Shown: positions 44,533 to 54,579, counted from the first letter of the stretch. The stretch is 64,000 nucleotides of DNA from Paraburkholderia sartisoli (GCF_900107685.1 NZ_FNRQ01000003.1:124001-188000); one strand, 5' to 3'. Notes: a model not told the origin generated them from the letters alone. Numbers and translations: made by a program.

Positions 44533-45321
44533 TCAGCCGGCCGGCGCCTCGCCGAACGCCGCCAGGTACTCGGCCCAATGCGCCGCCGGTTCCTGCGCGA
44601 GCGCATTCTTGACGAGGACGATTTCGTCCTCGTACTCCGCTGCGGAAAAACCGCCGCGCAGCAACTGGAAGCGGCAATACAGCAGGTACGTGTTCACCAC
44701 GTCCGTCTCGCAGTAATTGCGGATTTCCTCGATGTGGCCCTGCTGAAACGCATGCCACACCTGGCCGCCGTCCATGCCGAGCTTGCCGGGAAAGCCGCAC
44801 ATCTTCGCGAGCGCGTCGAGCGGCGCGTTGGCGCGCGCCTGATACATCGCGAGCACGTCCATCAGGTCGGTGTGACGCGCGTGATAGCGGCTGATGTAGT
44901 TGTTCCACTTGAAATCGCGGTCGTCCTCGCCGAGATCCCAGAAACGCGATGCCGGAATGCCATGCACCAGCGCCCGATAGTTGAGCACCGGCAGATCGAA
45001 GCCGCCGCCGTTCCACGACACCAGTTGCGGCGTGTACTTCTCGATCACCCGGTAGAACGACTGGATCAGCGCTGGCTCGCCATCGGCCAGCGTGCCAAGC
45101 GAGCGCACGCGAAAACCCGCGTTGTCGCGAAACACGCACGAAATCGCCGCGATGCGCTGCAGATGATGCGGCAGAAAATCGCTCCCCGTCTTCTCGCGAC
45201 GCGCGGCGAAGGCGTGTTCGGCGACTTCGTCGTCGGTCAGCGTGGCGGGGAGTCCTTCGAGCCGGCGAATGCCGGCGACATCGGGAATCGTCTCGATGTC
45301 GAAAACAAGAATAGGTGTCAT
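44533..45321 (-). CDS. PolB-like 3'-5' exonuclease (DNA_pol_B_exo2)
   Basis: A 262-residue RNase H-fold exonuclease. The N-terminal Exo I motif VFDIETIPD supplies D8 and E10; Exo II is in [19 protein letters not shown]; the Exo III region is [19 protein letters not shown]. The family is described as a predicted 3'-5' exonuclease related to family B polymerases; substrate unproven. The ATG at 45321 (MTPILVFD) immediately precedes the fold. Lies between rpoS and rlmD on the same strand. Confidence 0.88.
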   Translation of the reverse strand: MTPILVFDIETIPDVAGIRRLEGLPATLTDDEVAEHAFAARREKTGSDFLPHHLQRIAAISCVFRDNAGFRVRSLGTLADGEPALIQSFYRVIEKYTPQLVSWNGGGFDLPVLNYRALVHGIPASRFWDLGEDDRDFKWNNYISRYHARHTDLMDVLAMYQARANAPLDALAKMCGFPGKLGMDGGQVWHAFQQGHIEEIRNYCETDVVNTYLLYCRFQLLRGGFSAAEYEDEIVLVKNALAQEPAAHWAEYLAAFGEAPAG

Positions 45322-45325
45322 CAGG

Positions 45326-46417
45326 TTACAGAACGGCGTCCTTGCGCACACCGTTAGAGGCGAAGAACCGCTTCAGGCGCACCAGCGCTTCCTGCTGGAT
45401 CTGGCGCACGCGTTCGCGCGTGAGGCCCATTTCGTCGGCGAGTTCTTCGAGCGTGGCCGGCTCGATGTGATTCAGCCCGAAGCGGCGCTCGATCACGTGA
45501 CGATGCTTGTCCGACAGCCGCGCGAGCCATGCTCGCGTCAGCGTTTCGAGTTCGCGGTGCTGCACCTCGGCATCCGGCGACTGGTTCTGGTCGTCCGATA
45601 GCAGATCGAGCAGGCTGCTCGCCGGGTCGAGATCCAGCGGCGCGTCGAGCGACGCCGTGTGCTCGTTCAGCGCGAGGATGTCGGTGACTTCGTCGGTGGT
45701 TTTGCCGGTCAGGTAGGCGATATCGTCGATGCTGGCGTCGCGGCGGTCGGCCGCCGGACCGGAATTCATCGAATTCTTTTCCAGGTGGCGCTTGGCGCGC
45801 AGCACCTGATTGAGCTCACGGATCACATGAACCGGCAGGCGCACCGTGCGCGCCTGATTCATGATCGCGCGCTCGATGCTCTGGCGGATCCACCATGTGG
45901 CATACGTCGAAAAGCGGAAGCCGCGCGTGGGATCGAACTTCTCGATCGCATGCATGAGGCCGAGGTTGCCTTCCTCGATCAGATCGAGCAGCGGCACGCC
46001 GCGATTCAGATAACCCTTGGCGATACTGACCACAAGCCGCAGATTGCGCTCGATCATCACCTGCCGCGCCTCGAACTCGCCGGCCTTCGCGAGCCGCGAG
46101 TAACGCTGCTCTTCCTCGACCGTCAGGAGCGGCTTGACGCTGATGCGATTCAGATAATGCTGGATCGTGTCGGCGGTGAGCTCCGCCTGCAGGAGCGCGC
46201 GAAAATCGTCCGCATCGGGCGGGGCTTCGTTTGCGCCATCGCGTGCGTCAACGCCGTCTTCGCCGCCGGCCTGACGCTCGTCAAGACCGGCGGCGTTGTC
46301 GATTTCGTCCACACTGTCGTCGTCGGTCACAGCGCTGCCGTCTTCCACCGAAACAGGCGTGGCGCGGCTGACTGTCTCAGTTCCGGCTTGCGGCGGGCGG
46401 CGCTTCGGTTTCGGCAT
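45326..46417 (-). CDS. rpoS: RNA polymerase sigma factor RpoS
   Basis: A 363-residue sigma-70 group 2 factor for stationary phase and general stress. Region 1.2 (DTIQHYLNRISVKPLLTVEEE), region 2 (DLIEEGNLGLMHAIEKFDPTRGFRFSTYATWWIRQ), region 3 and region 4 (LEELADEMGLTRERVRQIQQEAL) are intact. An acidic N-terminal extension of about 75 residues precedes region 1.2. Last gene of surE-pcm-nlpD-rpoS, 11 bp after nlpD; in enterics a major rpoS promoter lies inside nlpD. No strong Shine-Dalgarno is visible. Confidence 0.96.
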   Translation of the reverse strand: MPKPKRRPPQAGTETVSRATPVSVEDGSAVTDDDSVDEIDNAAGLDERQAGGEDGVDARDGANEAPPDADDFRALLQAELTADTIQHYLNRISVKPLLTVEEEQRYSRLAKAGEFEARQVMIERNLRLVVSIAKGYLNRGVPLLDLIEEGNLGLMHAIEKFDPTRGFRFSTYATWWIRQSIERAIMNQARTVRLPVHVIRELNQVLRAKRHLEKNSMNSGPAADRRDASIDDIAYLTGKTTDEVTDILALNEHTASLDAPLDLDPASSLLDLLSDDQNQSPDAEVQHRELETLTRAWLARLSDKHRHVIERRFGLNHIEPATLEELADEMGLTRERVRQIQQEALVRLKRFFASNGVRKDAVL

Positions 46418-46428
46418 GGTCGTATCGC

Positions 46429-47370
46429 TTATTGCGGCGGCAAATACTTCAGTGGGTCGACAGGTTTACCCTGCCGGCGAACTTCGAAATGCAACATTAC
46501 GCGGTCCGAATCGCTGTTGCCCATTTCGGCGATTTTCTGCCCGCGGGTTACAGCGTCACCCTCTTTTACCATCAAAGCACGGTTATGTGCATATGCGGTG
46601 AGATAAGTCGCGTCATGTTTGATGATAATGAGATTGCCGTATCCGCGCAGCCCATTTCCAGCATAAACGACACGGCCATCCGCCGAGGCCTTCACCGGCT
46701 CGCCCGCCGTGCCGCCGATATTCACGCCTTTGTTCTTCGCATCGTCGAAGGTGCCGAGGATCGGTCCGCGCGCCGGCCACGCAAACACGATGTTGCCGTT
46801 CGCCGCCGTGCTGGCGTCGCTTGCGGGTGTCTGCGGCGTCGCTGCCGGCGGTGTCGTCGCGGTCAGGCCGGAGCCGTAGACCGGCGGCGCGGCGGTGACA
46901 CCCGTCGTCACACCGGCCGCGGTACCGCCAAGCGGTGCGGCCTGCACACCACCACCGCCGACCGGCGACGTGGCGACACCCGGCGTCAGCGCGGCGACGT
47001 TCGCGCCCGGAGGCGCCACGCGCAGCAACTGGTCGACTTCGATCTGGTTCGGGTTCGTCAGATTGTTCCAGGTCGCGATGTCGCGATAGTTCTGGCCGTT
47101 CTCCAGCGCGATCCGGTATAGCGTATCGCCCGGCTTCACACGGTAGTAGCCCGGAGGCGGCGGCCCGAGCGGCACGGCCGGCTGCGTCGCCGCGCCGCCC
47201 TGTGTGCCGATTGCGCCCGTACCGGAGAGGTCGACGACGGGCGCTGCGTCAAAGCGCGTCGCGCAGGCCGTCAACAGGGAGAGCGCGACTACGCATGCGC
47301 TACGCCGGGCTATGGTCATGACGGTCGAGTCGTTCAGGCTGGTTGTTTGCATCGCGCGCAACATACTCAT
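46429..47370 (-). CDS. nlpD: NlpD-type LysM/M23 lipoprotein
   Basis: A 313-residue outer-membrane lipoprotein that activates the septal amidase AmiC. Lipobox LLTAC, a LysM domain (YYRVKPGDTLYRIALENGQNY) and a C-terminal M23/LytM domain (GRVVYAGNGLRGYGNLIII ... YAHN ... HFEV). The first zinc-ligand motif HxxxD is replaced by GVNIGG, so it is a degenerate LytM activator, not an endopeptidase. The start is uncertain: 47370 is given; 47319 (MTIARRS) would give a more normal signal peptide. Confidence 0.92.
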   Translation of the reverse strand: MSMLRAMQTTSLNDSTVMTIARRSACVVALSLLTACATRFDAAPVVDLSGTGAIGTQGGAATQPAVPLGPPPPGYYRVKPGDTLYRIALENGQNYRDIATWNNLTNPNQIEVDQLLRVAPPGANVAALTPGVATSPVGGGGVQAAPLGGTAAGVTTGVTAAPPVYGSGLTATTPPAATPQTPASDASTAANGNIVFAWPARGPILGTFDDAKNKGVNIGGTAGEPVKASADGRVVYAGNGLRGYGNLIIIKHDATYLTAYAHNRALMVKEGDAVTRGQKIAEMGNSDSDRVMLHFEVRRQGKPVDPLKYLPPQ

Positions 47371-47375
47371 CGGTT

Positions 47376-48446
47376 TCAGATCACTCCGGATTTTAAGGGT
47401 ACAAAGAAAACGCGATCAAGCCGCGACTCGCGCCACTGCGCGGGGCCCGCGCGCTCGACGAGCGTCAGCACCTGCGACTGCCCTTCCTGCGAGCCGACCG
47501 GCGCGACGAGCCGCCCGCCGATCGCCAGCTGTTCGAGGAGCGCATGCGGCACGTCGAGGCCCGCGGCGGCAATCACGATCGCATCGAACGGCGCGACCGC
47601 CGGCAGACCGACGCGGCCGTCGCCGTAATGCAGACGGATGTTCGGGATGCGCAACGGCCGCAGGTTGATCTTCGCGCGCTCGAAAAGCGGCTTGATACGC
47701 TCGATCGAATAGACGTCGCGTGCGACCTGGCTCAGCACGGCCGCCTGATAACCGCAGCCGGTGCCGATTTCGAGCACGTTCGCGAGCGGCCGGCCCGCCG
47801 CGGCCAGCTCGATCATGCGCGCGACGACCGACGGCTTCGAGATCGTCTGGTGATGACCGATCGGCAGCGCCGCATCTTCGTAGGCCTGGGTCGCGAGACC
47901 GGGATCGACGAACATGTGACGCGGCACGACGGACATCGCATTCAGCACGCGCGGATCGGTTACGCCATTCGCTCGCAGGCGTTCGACCATGCGTTCGCGA
48001 ACGCGTTCCGAGGTCAGCGCCATCGCGCTGCTGAGCGCGACGTTCGGCGCGGCACTGCGCCCGGCAGGCGAAGCGGCCGGTTTTATCTGGGACGGTCTGG
48101 CCGTCGACGGTTTCAACGCCGGCGCTCTGGCTGCCTCTGGTTTGACCGCCGCGGATTTAACGATGACGGGTTGCGCGGCCGCGGGCCTCGCCACTGCCGG
48201 ATGGCTGCTCGCCGGCGTGGCGACCGTGGCGGCCGGACGCGCGTGCAGCGGCTTGACCGTTGCAGGGGTGGCATTCGCGGGTTTCAGCGCCACGGGCTTC
48301 ACGGCCGCCGTTGTGGCAGGCTTCGCGCCGCCCGGCTTGCCGCTCGCCACCGCGCGCGTCTCGCCCGCGCGGCCTTCGGGCCGGCGCGGTTCACGCACGA
48401 GATCGGCGAGACCGAGCGGAAAGCGCTTTGCGCGATCGCACGTCAT
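47376..48446 (-). CDS. pcm: Protein-L-isoaspartate O-methyltransferase with long N-terminal extension
   Basis: A 356-residue protein. The C-terminal 215 residues are a normal [34 protein letters not shown], the SAM loop [17 protein letters not shown] and GDGRVGLP. It repairs isoaspartyl residues in aged proteins. The first 140 or so residues are a Lys/Ala/Pro/Val low-complexity tail with KPA/KPV-type repeats, roughly 60% longer than the E. coli enzyme. Its start overlaps the surE stop by four bases. Confidence 0.93.
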   Translation of the reverse strand: MTCDRAKRFPLGLADLVREPRRPEGRAGETRAVASGKPGGAKPATTAAVKPVALKPANATPATVKPLHARPAATVATPASSHPAVARPAAAQPVIVKSAAVKPEAARAPALKPSTARPSQIKPAASPAGRSAAPNVALSSAMALTSERVRERMVERLRANGVTDPRVLNAMSVVPRHMFVDPGLATQAYEDAALPIGHHQTISKPSVVARMIELAAAGRPLANVLEIGTGCGYQAAVLSQVARDVYSIERIKPLFERAKINLRPLRIPNIRLHYGDGRVGLPAVAPFDAIVIAAAGLDVPHALLEQLAIGGRLVAPVGSQEGQSQVLTLVERAGPAQWRESRLDRVFFVPLKSGVI

Positions 48447-49201
48447 TGAGCGCCGCTCCCGGCGCGCGCCCAGTCGCGCGCCGCGGGCAGCATCTGCGTG
48501 TGGGTCAGGTCGAGTTGCAGCGGCGTGATCGAAACATGGCCGTTCGCGACGGCGTGAAAATCGGTGCCTTCGCTGGCATCGCGCGCGCTGCCCGACGGCC
48601 CGATCCAGTAGATCGGTTCGCCGCGCGGGTTGGTCTGGCGAATCACGGGCTGCGACGGATGGCGCTTGCCCAGCCGTGTCACCTGCCAGTCACGCAACGC
48701 GTCGTACGGCAGATTCGGAATATTGACGTTCAGCAGCGGACACCCCGGCAGCGGACGCCCGAGATAATGCGCGACGATTTCAGCGGCGACGCGCGCTGCG
48801 TCTTCGAGATGTGCCCAGTCCTTGTCGACGAGCGAAAACGCGATGGCCGGCACGCCGAACATGATGCCTTCGGTCGCGGCGGCGACGGTGCCCGAATAGA
48901 GCGTGTCTTCGCCCATGTTCTGGCCGTTGTTGATACCCGAGACGACGAGGTCCGGCGTGTGGTCCAGCATGCCCGTCAGCGCGATGTGAACGGAGTCGGT
49001 CGGCGTGCCGTTCACGTAGTAGAAACCGTTCGACGAACGCAGCACCGAAAGCGGCCGCGACAGCGTCAGCGAGTTCGACGCGCCGCTGCAGTTCTGCTCG
49101 GGCGCCATCACCGTTATATCGGCGAGCGGCTTCAGCGCTTCGTGAAGCGCGGCGAGGCCGGGCGCCAGATAACCATCGTCATTACTGATCAGGATTCGCA
49201 T
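48443..49201 (-). CDS. surE: 5'/3'-nucleotidase SurE
   Basis: A 252-residue metal-dependent survival-protein phosphatase acting on nucleoside monophosphates. [14 protein letters not shown] carries the D8/D9 metal pair; [10 protein letters not shown] and [22 protein letters not shown] complete the active site. First gene of the surE-pcm-nlpD-rpoS cluster. A TACAAT hexamer (minus strand, 49207-49212) lies 6 bases before the ATG and there is no Shine-Dalgarno. Confidence 0.95.
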   Translation of the reverse strand: MRILISNDDGYLAPGLAALHEALKPLADITVMAPEQNCSGASNSLTLSRPLSVLRSSNGFYYVNGTPTDSVHIALTGMLDHTPDLVVSGINNGQNMGEDTLYSGTVAAATEGIMFGVPAIAFSLVDKDWAHLEDAARVAAEIVAHYLGRPLPGCPLLNVNIPNLPYDALRDWQVTRLGKRHPSQPVIRQTNPRGEPIYWIGPSGSARDASEGTDFHAVANGHVSITPLQLDLTHTQMLPAARDWARAGSGAQ

Positions 49202-49361
49202 GCGGCGATTGTAACCGAGGAACCCGGCGATTAAACACGCGTTGCGGTCGTCCCGCTGACCGACACGCGGCGCGCAGCGAGGCCCGGCATGAATAGCACG
49301 CTCGTGCGGGTTGATTTACACTCGATCGTTCAACCCGGTCAACAACGCGAAGGAAGACACG

Positions 49362-50336
49362 ATGCGCGCAATTCGCTGTAATCAGTATGGTCCGCCGGAA
49401 AGCCTGACCGTCGAAACGCTTCCCGACCTCGAACCGAAGGCCGGCGAAGTGGTCATCGACGTCAAGGCGGCGAGCGTCAATTTCCCGGACGTGCTGATCA
49501 TCGAGAACAAGTATCAGATGAAGCCGCCCCTGCCGTTCACGCCGGGCTCGGAAGCCGCGGGCGTCGTGCGTGCGCTCGGCGATGGCGTACGCGATTTCAG
49601 GGTGGGCCAGCGGGTGGTCGCGTTCACGGGTTCGGGCGCGTTCGCCGGACAGGCCGTGGCGCCCGCCTCCGCCTGCGTGCCGCTTCCCGACGACGCCGAT
49701 TTCGCCGTCGCCGCCGCGTTCACGCTGGCGTATGGCACCTCGCACCATGCGGTCGTCGATCGCGCGCAACTGAAAGCCGGCGAGACGATGCTCGTGCTGG
49801 GCGCCGCGGGTGGTGTGGGCCTCGCCGCGGTCGAGATCGGCAAGGCGCTCGGCGCACGCGTGATCGCGGCCGCATCGACCGACGAAAAACTCGCGATCTG
49901 CGTCGAACACGGCGCGGACGCGACGATCAACTACAGCCGCGAGGATCTGCGCGAGCGGATCAAGGCGCTCACCGACGGCAAGGGTCCCGACGTGATCTAC
50001 GACCCGGTTGGCGGCATCTACGCGGAACCGGCGTTTCGCAGCATCGGCTGGCGCGGCCGTTATCTGGTGGTTGGCTTCGCGAACGGCGAAATTCCGAAGC
50101 TGCCGCTGAACCTGACGCTGCTGAAGGGCGCGAGCATCGTCGGCGTGTTCTGGGGCGATTACGCGCGGCGCGAGCCACAGAACAACGTCGCGGCCTTCGA
50201 GGAGATGGTCGGCTGGATGAAGGCGGGCAAGCTGCGTCCGCACATCTCGGCGCGCTACGCGCTCGAGGATACGCCACGCGCGCTGCGCGACATGGCGGAA
50301 CGACGCGTGATCGGCAAGATCGTCATTACGCCCTGA
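49362..50336 (+). CDS. NADPH:quinone oxidoreductase family protein
   Basis: A 324-residue MDR-superfamily zinc-independent oxidoreductase. GroES-like N-terminal domain (FPDVLIIENKYQMKPPLPFTPGSEAAG) and Rossmann motif VLGAAGGVGLAAVEIGK. Expected to reduce quinones or enones with NADPH; some relatives act on acyl-CoA thioesters, so the substrate is open. AAGGAAG 6 bases before the ATG at 49362 fixes the start. A single gene ended by a clear hairpin. Confidence 0.9.
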   Translation: MRAIRCNQYGPPESLTVETLPDLEPKAGEVVIDVKAASVNFPDVLIIENKYQMKPPLPFTPGSEAAGVVRALGDGVRDFRVGQRVVAFTGSGAFAGQAVAPASACVPLPDDADFAVAAAFTLAYGTSHHAVVDRAQLKAGETMLVLGAAGGVGLAAVEIGKALGARVIAAASTDEKLAICVEHGADATINYSREDLRERIKALTDGKGPDVIYDPVGGIYAEPAFRSIGWRGRYLVVGFANGEIPKLPLNLTLLKGASIVGVFWGDYARREPQNNVAAFEEMVGWMKAGKLRPHISARYALEDTPRALRDMAERRVIGKIVITP

Positions 50337-50373
50337 AGCGCTACGTTTTCCTCGCGACAACAAAGCCCCCAAA

Positions 50374-50409
50374 AAAACAGCGCGCGATCCACACATCGCG
50401 CGCTGTTTT
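50374..50409. terminator. Bidirectional terminator
   Basis: AAAACAGCGCGCGAT / ATCGCGCGCTGTTTT with a 6-base loop, with A-run before and T-run after; ends the oxidoreductase gene and the convergent ABC operon. Confidence 0.88.
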
Positions 50410-50443
50410 CGTTTGCGGACCTGCTTTTTTACCGGGTCGTCCT

Positions 50444-51268
50444 TTACAGCTTCTCGGTTTCGCCGCTCTTTGGCTGCCACTTCATCAGACGGCGCTCCGC
50501 CACGCCGACGATGCCATCCAGAATCAGCGCGAACGCGGTCAGTACGAGGATGCCCGCGAACACCGTGTTGATATCGAACGTGCCTTCGGCCTGCAGGATC
50601 AGATAACCGACGCCACGCGCCGAGCCCAGATATTCGCCGACCACCGAGCCGACGAACGCGAGCCCCACCGATGTATGCAGGCTCGAAAACACCCAGCTCA
50701 TCGCGCTGGGAAGATACACGTTGCGCAACAGCTGCTTGCGGTTCGCGCCGAGCATGCGGGCGTTGGCGAGCACGACGGGGCTGACTTCCTTCACGCCCTG
50801 ATAGACGTTGAAGAACACGATGAAGAACACGAGCGTCACGCCAAGCGCGACCTTCGACCAGATGCCGAGCCCGAACCACACGCCGAAAATCGGCGCGAGA
50901 ATCACGCGCGGCATCGAGTTCGCGGCCTTGACGTAGGGATCGAACAACGCGCTCGTCAGCGGCGAAAGCGCGAGCCACAAGCCGACGCCAAGACCGAAGA
51001 CCGTGCCGAACGCGAACGCGAGCACGGTTTCGATCAGCGTGACCCACAGATGCAGATAGATCTCCCCGCCAGAAAACCACTCCCAGATGCGCACGAGCAC
51101 CTTCTGCGGTTCGCCGAAGAAGAACGCGGCCTTGTTCGGGTCGTCGAAATAGAACGGCGGCAGGAGCGTCGGGCTGGTGAGCGCATACCACAGCAGAAAG
51201 CTCAGCACGAGCAGCAGCCACTGCCAGATCACCAGGTTGGCGCGATTCGGGAGCACACGCTTCCACAT
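50444..51268 (-). CDS. ABC transporter permease, SsuC/TauC-like
   Basis: A 274-residue inner-membrane permease with about six TM helices and the EAA-like loop (ANARMLGANRKQLLRNVYLPSAMSW). It belongs to the BPD_transp_1 group used for sulfonates, taurine, nitrate or thiamine precursors. Third gene of a binding protein - ATPase - permease set on the minus strand. No monooxygenase or other catabolic gene is nearby to indicate the ligand. Confidence 0.88.
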   Translation of the reverse strand: MWKRVLPNRANLVIWQWLLLVLSFLLWYALTSPTLLPPFYFDDPNKAAFFFGEPQKVLVRIWEWFSGGEIYLHLWVTLIETVLAFAFGTVFGLGVGLWLALSPLTSALFDPYVKAANSMPRVILAPIFGVWFGLGIWSKVALGVTLVFFIVFFNVYQGVKEVSPVVLANARMLGANRKQLLRNVYLPSAMSWVFSSLHTSVGLAFVGSVVGEYLGSARGVGYLILQAEGTFDINTVFAGILVLTAFALILDGIVGVAERRLMKWQPKSGETEKL

Positions 51269-51308
51269 GTCTTTCGTTACCTTGTTGGTCGTCGGTGGAA
51301 AGCCGCGC

Positions 51309-52163
51309 TCAGGCGGCCGTCAGTTGCTGCTGGTAGCCCTTGAGCACCTCGTCGCGCAGCACGCTCCAGATCTGTGCGTGGAGTTCGACGAAACGCGGAT
51401 GCGAGCGGATTTCCGCGACGTCGCGCGGACGCGGCAGATCGATCGTGAATTCGCCGATCGGACGCGTGCCCGGCCCCGCCGACAGCACGACGACACGGTC
51501 CGACATCGCGATCGCTTCGTCGAGATCGTGCGTGATGAAGAGCACGGCCTTGCGTTTCGCGGCCCACAGGTCGAGCAGCTCGTTTTCCATCAGCTGGCGC
51601 GTCTGGATATCGAGCGCGGAAAACGGTTCGTCCATCAGGATGATGTCAGGGTCGAGAATCAGCGTCTGCGCCAGCGCGACGCGCTTGCGCATGCCGCCCG
51701 ACAGCTGATGCGGATACCGGTCGCCGAAACCGCCGAGGCCCACGCGCTTTAACCATTCGTCGGCGCGCCTGCGGGCTTCGGCGCGCGGCACGTTGTGGAA
51801 CGTGAGGCCGGCCATCACGTTGTCGAGCGCCGAGCGCCACGGCATCAATGCGTCGGCCTGGAACATGTAGCCCGCGCGCCGGTTGATGCCCTTCAGCGGC
51901 TCGCCGAATGCCGTCACGCCGCCCGAAGACGGTTCCAGCAGCCCCGCGCCGACGTTCAGCAACGTCGACTTGCCGCAGCCCGTCGGACCCACGACCGACA
52001 CGAATTCGCCGGGCGCGATGTGCAGCGTCGTGTCCTTGACGGCCGTGTAGCGTTGCGTGCGGTCATCGCGCGACGCGAACGTGCAGGTGATGTTGTCGAG
52101 CGCCAGTGCAGGAACGGTCATCGTTCGATTCGCTTCTTCGGATGCGTTGGGGTTCGTTAGCAT
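51309..52163 (-). CDS. ABC transporter ATP-binding protein, SsuB/TauB-like
   Basis: A 284-residue ATPase with Walker A GPTGCGKS, Q-loop in MFQADALMPWRS, signature LSGGMRKR, Walker B IILMDEPFSALD and H-loop FITHD. Pairs with the permease 40 bp downstream. An internal Met at 52121 (MTVPALAL) is a credible alternative start; the 52163 start lacks a Shine-Dalgarno. Confidence 0.9.
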   Translation of the reverse strand: MLTNPNASEEANRTMTVPALALDNITCTFASRDDRTQRYTAVKDTTLHIAPGEFVSVVGPTGCGKSTLLNVGAGLLEPSSGGVTAFGEPLKGINRRAGYMFQADALMPWRSALDNVMAGLTFHNVPRAEARRRADEWLKRVGLGGFGDRYPHQLSGGMRKRVALAQTLILDPDIILMDEPFSALDIQTRQLMENELLDLWAAKRKAVLFITHDLDEAIAMSDRVVVLSAGPGTRPIGEFTIDLPRPRDVAEIRSHPRFVELHAQIWSVLRDEVLKGYQQQLTAA

Positions 52164-52218
52164 GACGGGCCGTGATGAACCACCGGCCCGTCATGCGCGA
52201 AACAGCGTGAGATGGCGT

Positions 52219-53256
52219 TCAGGCCTTGACGGTGGCGAGCGCTTTCTTGACGAAGTCGTTCGTCCACGTCTTCGACAGGTCGATCGGCTTGCCCTTGATC
52301 GTGTCATCGAACGTCTGGAGCGTTTTCAGCGATGTCGCGGGACCGTCGGCCGGCATCAGGCCGTCCGGCGACATCGCTTCCTTCACGTGCTGCCATGCGT
52401 CGAGATAGAGCGCGCGGTCGCCGAGCAGATAGCCCTCCGGCACGGTGTTGATCAGCTCGCTGCCGGTGGCCGTCTGCAGCCATTTGAGCGCGCGCACCAT
52501 TGCGTTGGTCAGCGCCTGTGTCGTACCCGGATTCTTCGTGATGAAGCTTTGCGACGCGTACAGGCAGCCCGCCGGCATGTTGCCGCCGAACACCGTGCGC
52601 GTGTCGGCGAGCGTGCGCGTGTCCGACACCACGCGGATGTCGCCCGCGCGTTCGAGCTTCGTCATCACCGGATCGAGATTGGCGATCGCGTCGATCTGGC
52701 CGGATTGCAGCGCCGAGATCGCGCCCGCGCCCGCACCCACACCGATGAACGCGACGTCCTTTGCGGTGAGCCCGGCTTTCGCGAGCACGAAGCTCGCCAT
52801 GATCGACGTCGACGAACCCGGCGCCGTGACCCCGATTTTCTTGCCCTTCAGATCGGCGATCGTCCTGTAGTTCGGCATCGCCTTCTTCGACACGGCGAGC
52901 ACGATCTGTGGCGCGCGCCCCTGCAGCACGAATTCGCGGAACATCTGGCTTCTCGCCTGCAACAGCAGCGTGTGTTCGAACGCGCCGGACACGACGTCCG
53001 CGCTGCCGCCGACCGCGGCCTTCAACGCCTGCGAGCCGCCCGCGAAATCGGAGATTTCGACGTCGAGCCCTTCGTCCTTGAAGAAGTTGCGACGCTCGGC
53101 GATCGTGAGCGGCAGGTAATAGAACAGGTTCTTGCCGCCGACGGCGATCGATACCTTCGTCGTCTCCAGCTTGCCCTGCCCGAAGGCGAGCGGCGTGCCG
53201 GCGAGCGCGGCGCCAGCGAGTGCGGCCGAGCCGCTCAGGAATGTTCTGCGTTGCAT
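52219..53256 (-). CDS. ABC transporter substrate-binding protein (NMT1/SsuA-like)
   Basis: A 345-residue periplasmic binding protein. The N-terminus MQRRTFLSGSAALAGAALAG has a twin-arginine motif (RRTFL), so Tat export is likely. The mature part is the NMT1/THI5-like two-lobe fold (FKDEGLDVEISDFAGGSQALKAA, GKKIGVTAPGSSTSI). GGAGA precedes the ATG. First gene of the importer; ligand unknown among sulfonates, nitrate, pyrimidine or aromatic compounds. Confidence 0.88.
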   Translation of the reverse strand: MQRRTFLSGSAALAGAALAGTPLAFGQGKLETTKVSIAVGGKNLFYYLPLTIAERRNFFKDEGLDVEISDFAGGSQALKAAVGGSADVVSGAFEHTLLLQARSQMFREFVLQGRAPQIVLAVSKKAMPNYRTIADLKGKKIGVTAPGSSTSIMASFVLAKAGLTAKDVAFIGVGAGAGAISALQSGQIDAIANLDPVMTKLERAGDIRVVSDTRTLADTRTVFGGNMPAGCLYASQSFITKNPGTTQALTNAMVRALKWLQTATGSELINTVPEGYLLGDRALYLDAWQHVKEAMSPDGLMPADGPATSLKTLQTFDDTIKGKPIDLSKTWTNDFVKKALATVKA

Positions 53257-53373
53257 CCCGGTGTCTCCGTTCCAGTCGTGTTTTTGTTGTACCCGGCCCC
53301 GTGTGCCGGGTTATCGCGAGTCTTGCTGTGTCTCGTGTTTCTGCCGCCTCACGCGCCCTGCGTGGACGTCACC

Positions 53374-54579
53374 TCAAACGATCCGCTCCGCGTGCAGCCG
53401 GGCAATGTCGCCTGCATCATAACCTAGTGAATGGAGGACTTCATCGGTATGTTCACCCAGTTCCGGGCCGAGCCAGCGCGTTTCCCCTGGCGTGTCCGAG
53501 AGCTTCGGCGTGACGCCCGGCAACGTGATCTCGACGTTGTCCTGCCACTTGAAGCGCTGGATCATCTGGCGGGCGAGATACTGCGGATCGGTGAACATGT
53601 CGGCGACGCTGTAGATGCGCCCAACCGGCACGTCAGCCGCGTTCAATACGGCAAGCGCCTCGTCGATCGTGCGGGTGGCGAGCCACGTGGCGATCGCCGC
53701 GTCGATCTCGAGCGTGCGCGGCACGCGGCCGTCGTTCTGCGCGAGGCCCGGATCGTTCGCGAGGTCCTCGCGGTCGATCGCGATCATCAGGCGCTTGAAA
53801 ATCGGATCGCTGTTGCCGCCGATCACGATGCTGCCGTCGCGGCACGGATACGTGTTCGACGGCACGATGCCCGGCAGCGACGCGCCGGTGCGCTCGCGCA
53901 CCATGCCGTACACGCCGTATTCCGGCACGACGCTTTCCATCATGTTGAAGACGGCTTCGTACAGCGCGACGTCGACGACCTGCCCCTTGCCGCCATTCAC
54001 CTGCTTGTGATGCAGCGCCATCAGCGCGCCGATCACGCCGTGCAGCGCGGCGATCGAGTCACCGATCGAAATGCCGATGCGCGGCGGCGGCAGGTCCGGA
54101 TAACCGGTGATGTGGCGCAGGCCGCCCATCGATTCGGCGATCGCACCGAAGCCCGGACGGTCGCGATACGGGCCCGTCTGGCCATAACCGGAGAGCCGCA
54201 CCATCACGAGACCGGGATTTTCCGCGGACAGCACGTCGTAACCGAGCCCGAGCTTTTCGAGCAGCCCGGGGCGGAAATTCTCGATGACGATATCGGCTTC
54301 CTTCGCGAGACGGCGGACGATTTCCTTGCCCTCTTCGGCCTTCAGGTTGATCGTCACCGACTTCTTGTTGCGCGCCTGCACCGCCCACCACAGCGACGTG
54401 CCGCCCACTTCCGGATAGAGCTTGCGCCACTTGCGCAGCGGATCGCCGCCGTTCGGGTCTTCGATCTTGATGACGTCCGCGCCGAACTCGCCCATGAACC
54501 GCGCCGCGAACGGACCTGCGATCAGCGTGCCGAGTTCGAGCACCTTGACGCCCGCGAGCGGGCCTGTGGTTGCGCTCAT
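53374..54579 (-). CDS. CaiB/BaiF family CoA-transferase
   Basis: A 401-residue class III CoA-transferase. KVLELGTLIAGPFAARFMGEFGADVIKIE is the N-terminal signature, VIENFRPG the conserved mid motif, and ISIGDSIAAL contains the likely catalytic aspartate. It moves CoA between organic acids; family members act on formyl, succinyl, mesaconyl and others, so the substrate is open. GGAGA lies 4-8 bases before the ATG. It is on the same strand as the ABC operon just downstream and may be functionally linked. Confidence 0.88.
   Translation of the reverse strand: MSATTGPLAGVKVLELGTLIAGPFAARFMGEFGADVIKIEDPNGGDPLRKWRKLYPEVGGTSLWWAVQARNKKSVTINLKAEEGKEIVRRLAKEADIVIENFRPGLLEKLGLGYDVLSAENPGLVMVRLSGYGQTGPYRDRPGFGAIAESMGGLRHITGYPDLPPPRIGISIGDSIAALHGVIGALMALHHKQVNGGKGQVVDVALYEAVFNMMESVVPEYGVYGMVRERTGASLPGIVPSNTYPCRDGSIVIGGNSDPIFKRLMIAIDREDLANDPGLAQNDGRVPRTLEIDAAIATWLATRTIDEALAVLNAADVPVGRIYSVADMFTDPQYLARQMIQRFKWQDNVEITLPGVTPKLSDTPGETRWLGPELGEHTDEVLHSLGYDAGDIARLHAERIV

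Noticed and set aside
44423..45139. 240-codon upstream extension of rlmD
   Set aside because: It runs antisense-frame through the exonuclease gene on the same strand and is not protein-like; rlmD starts at 44422.
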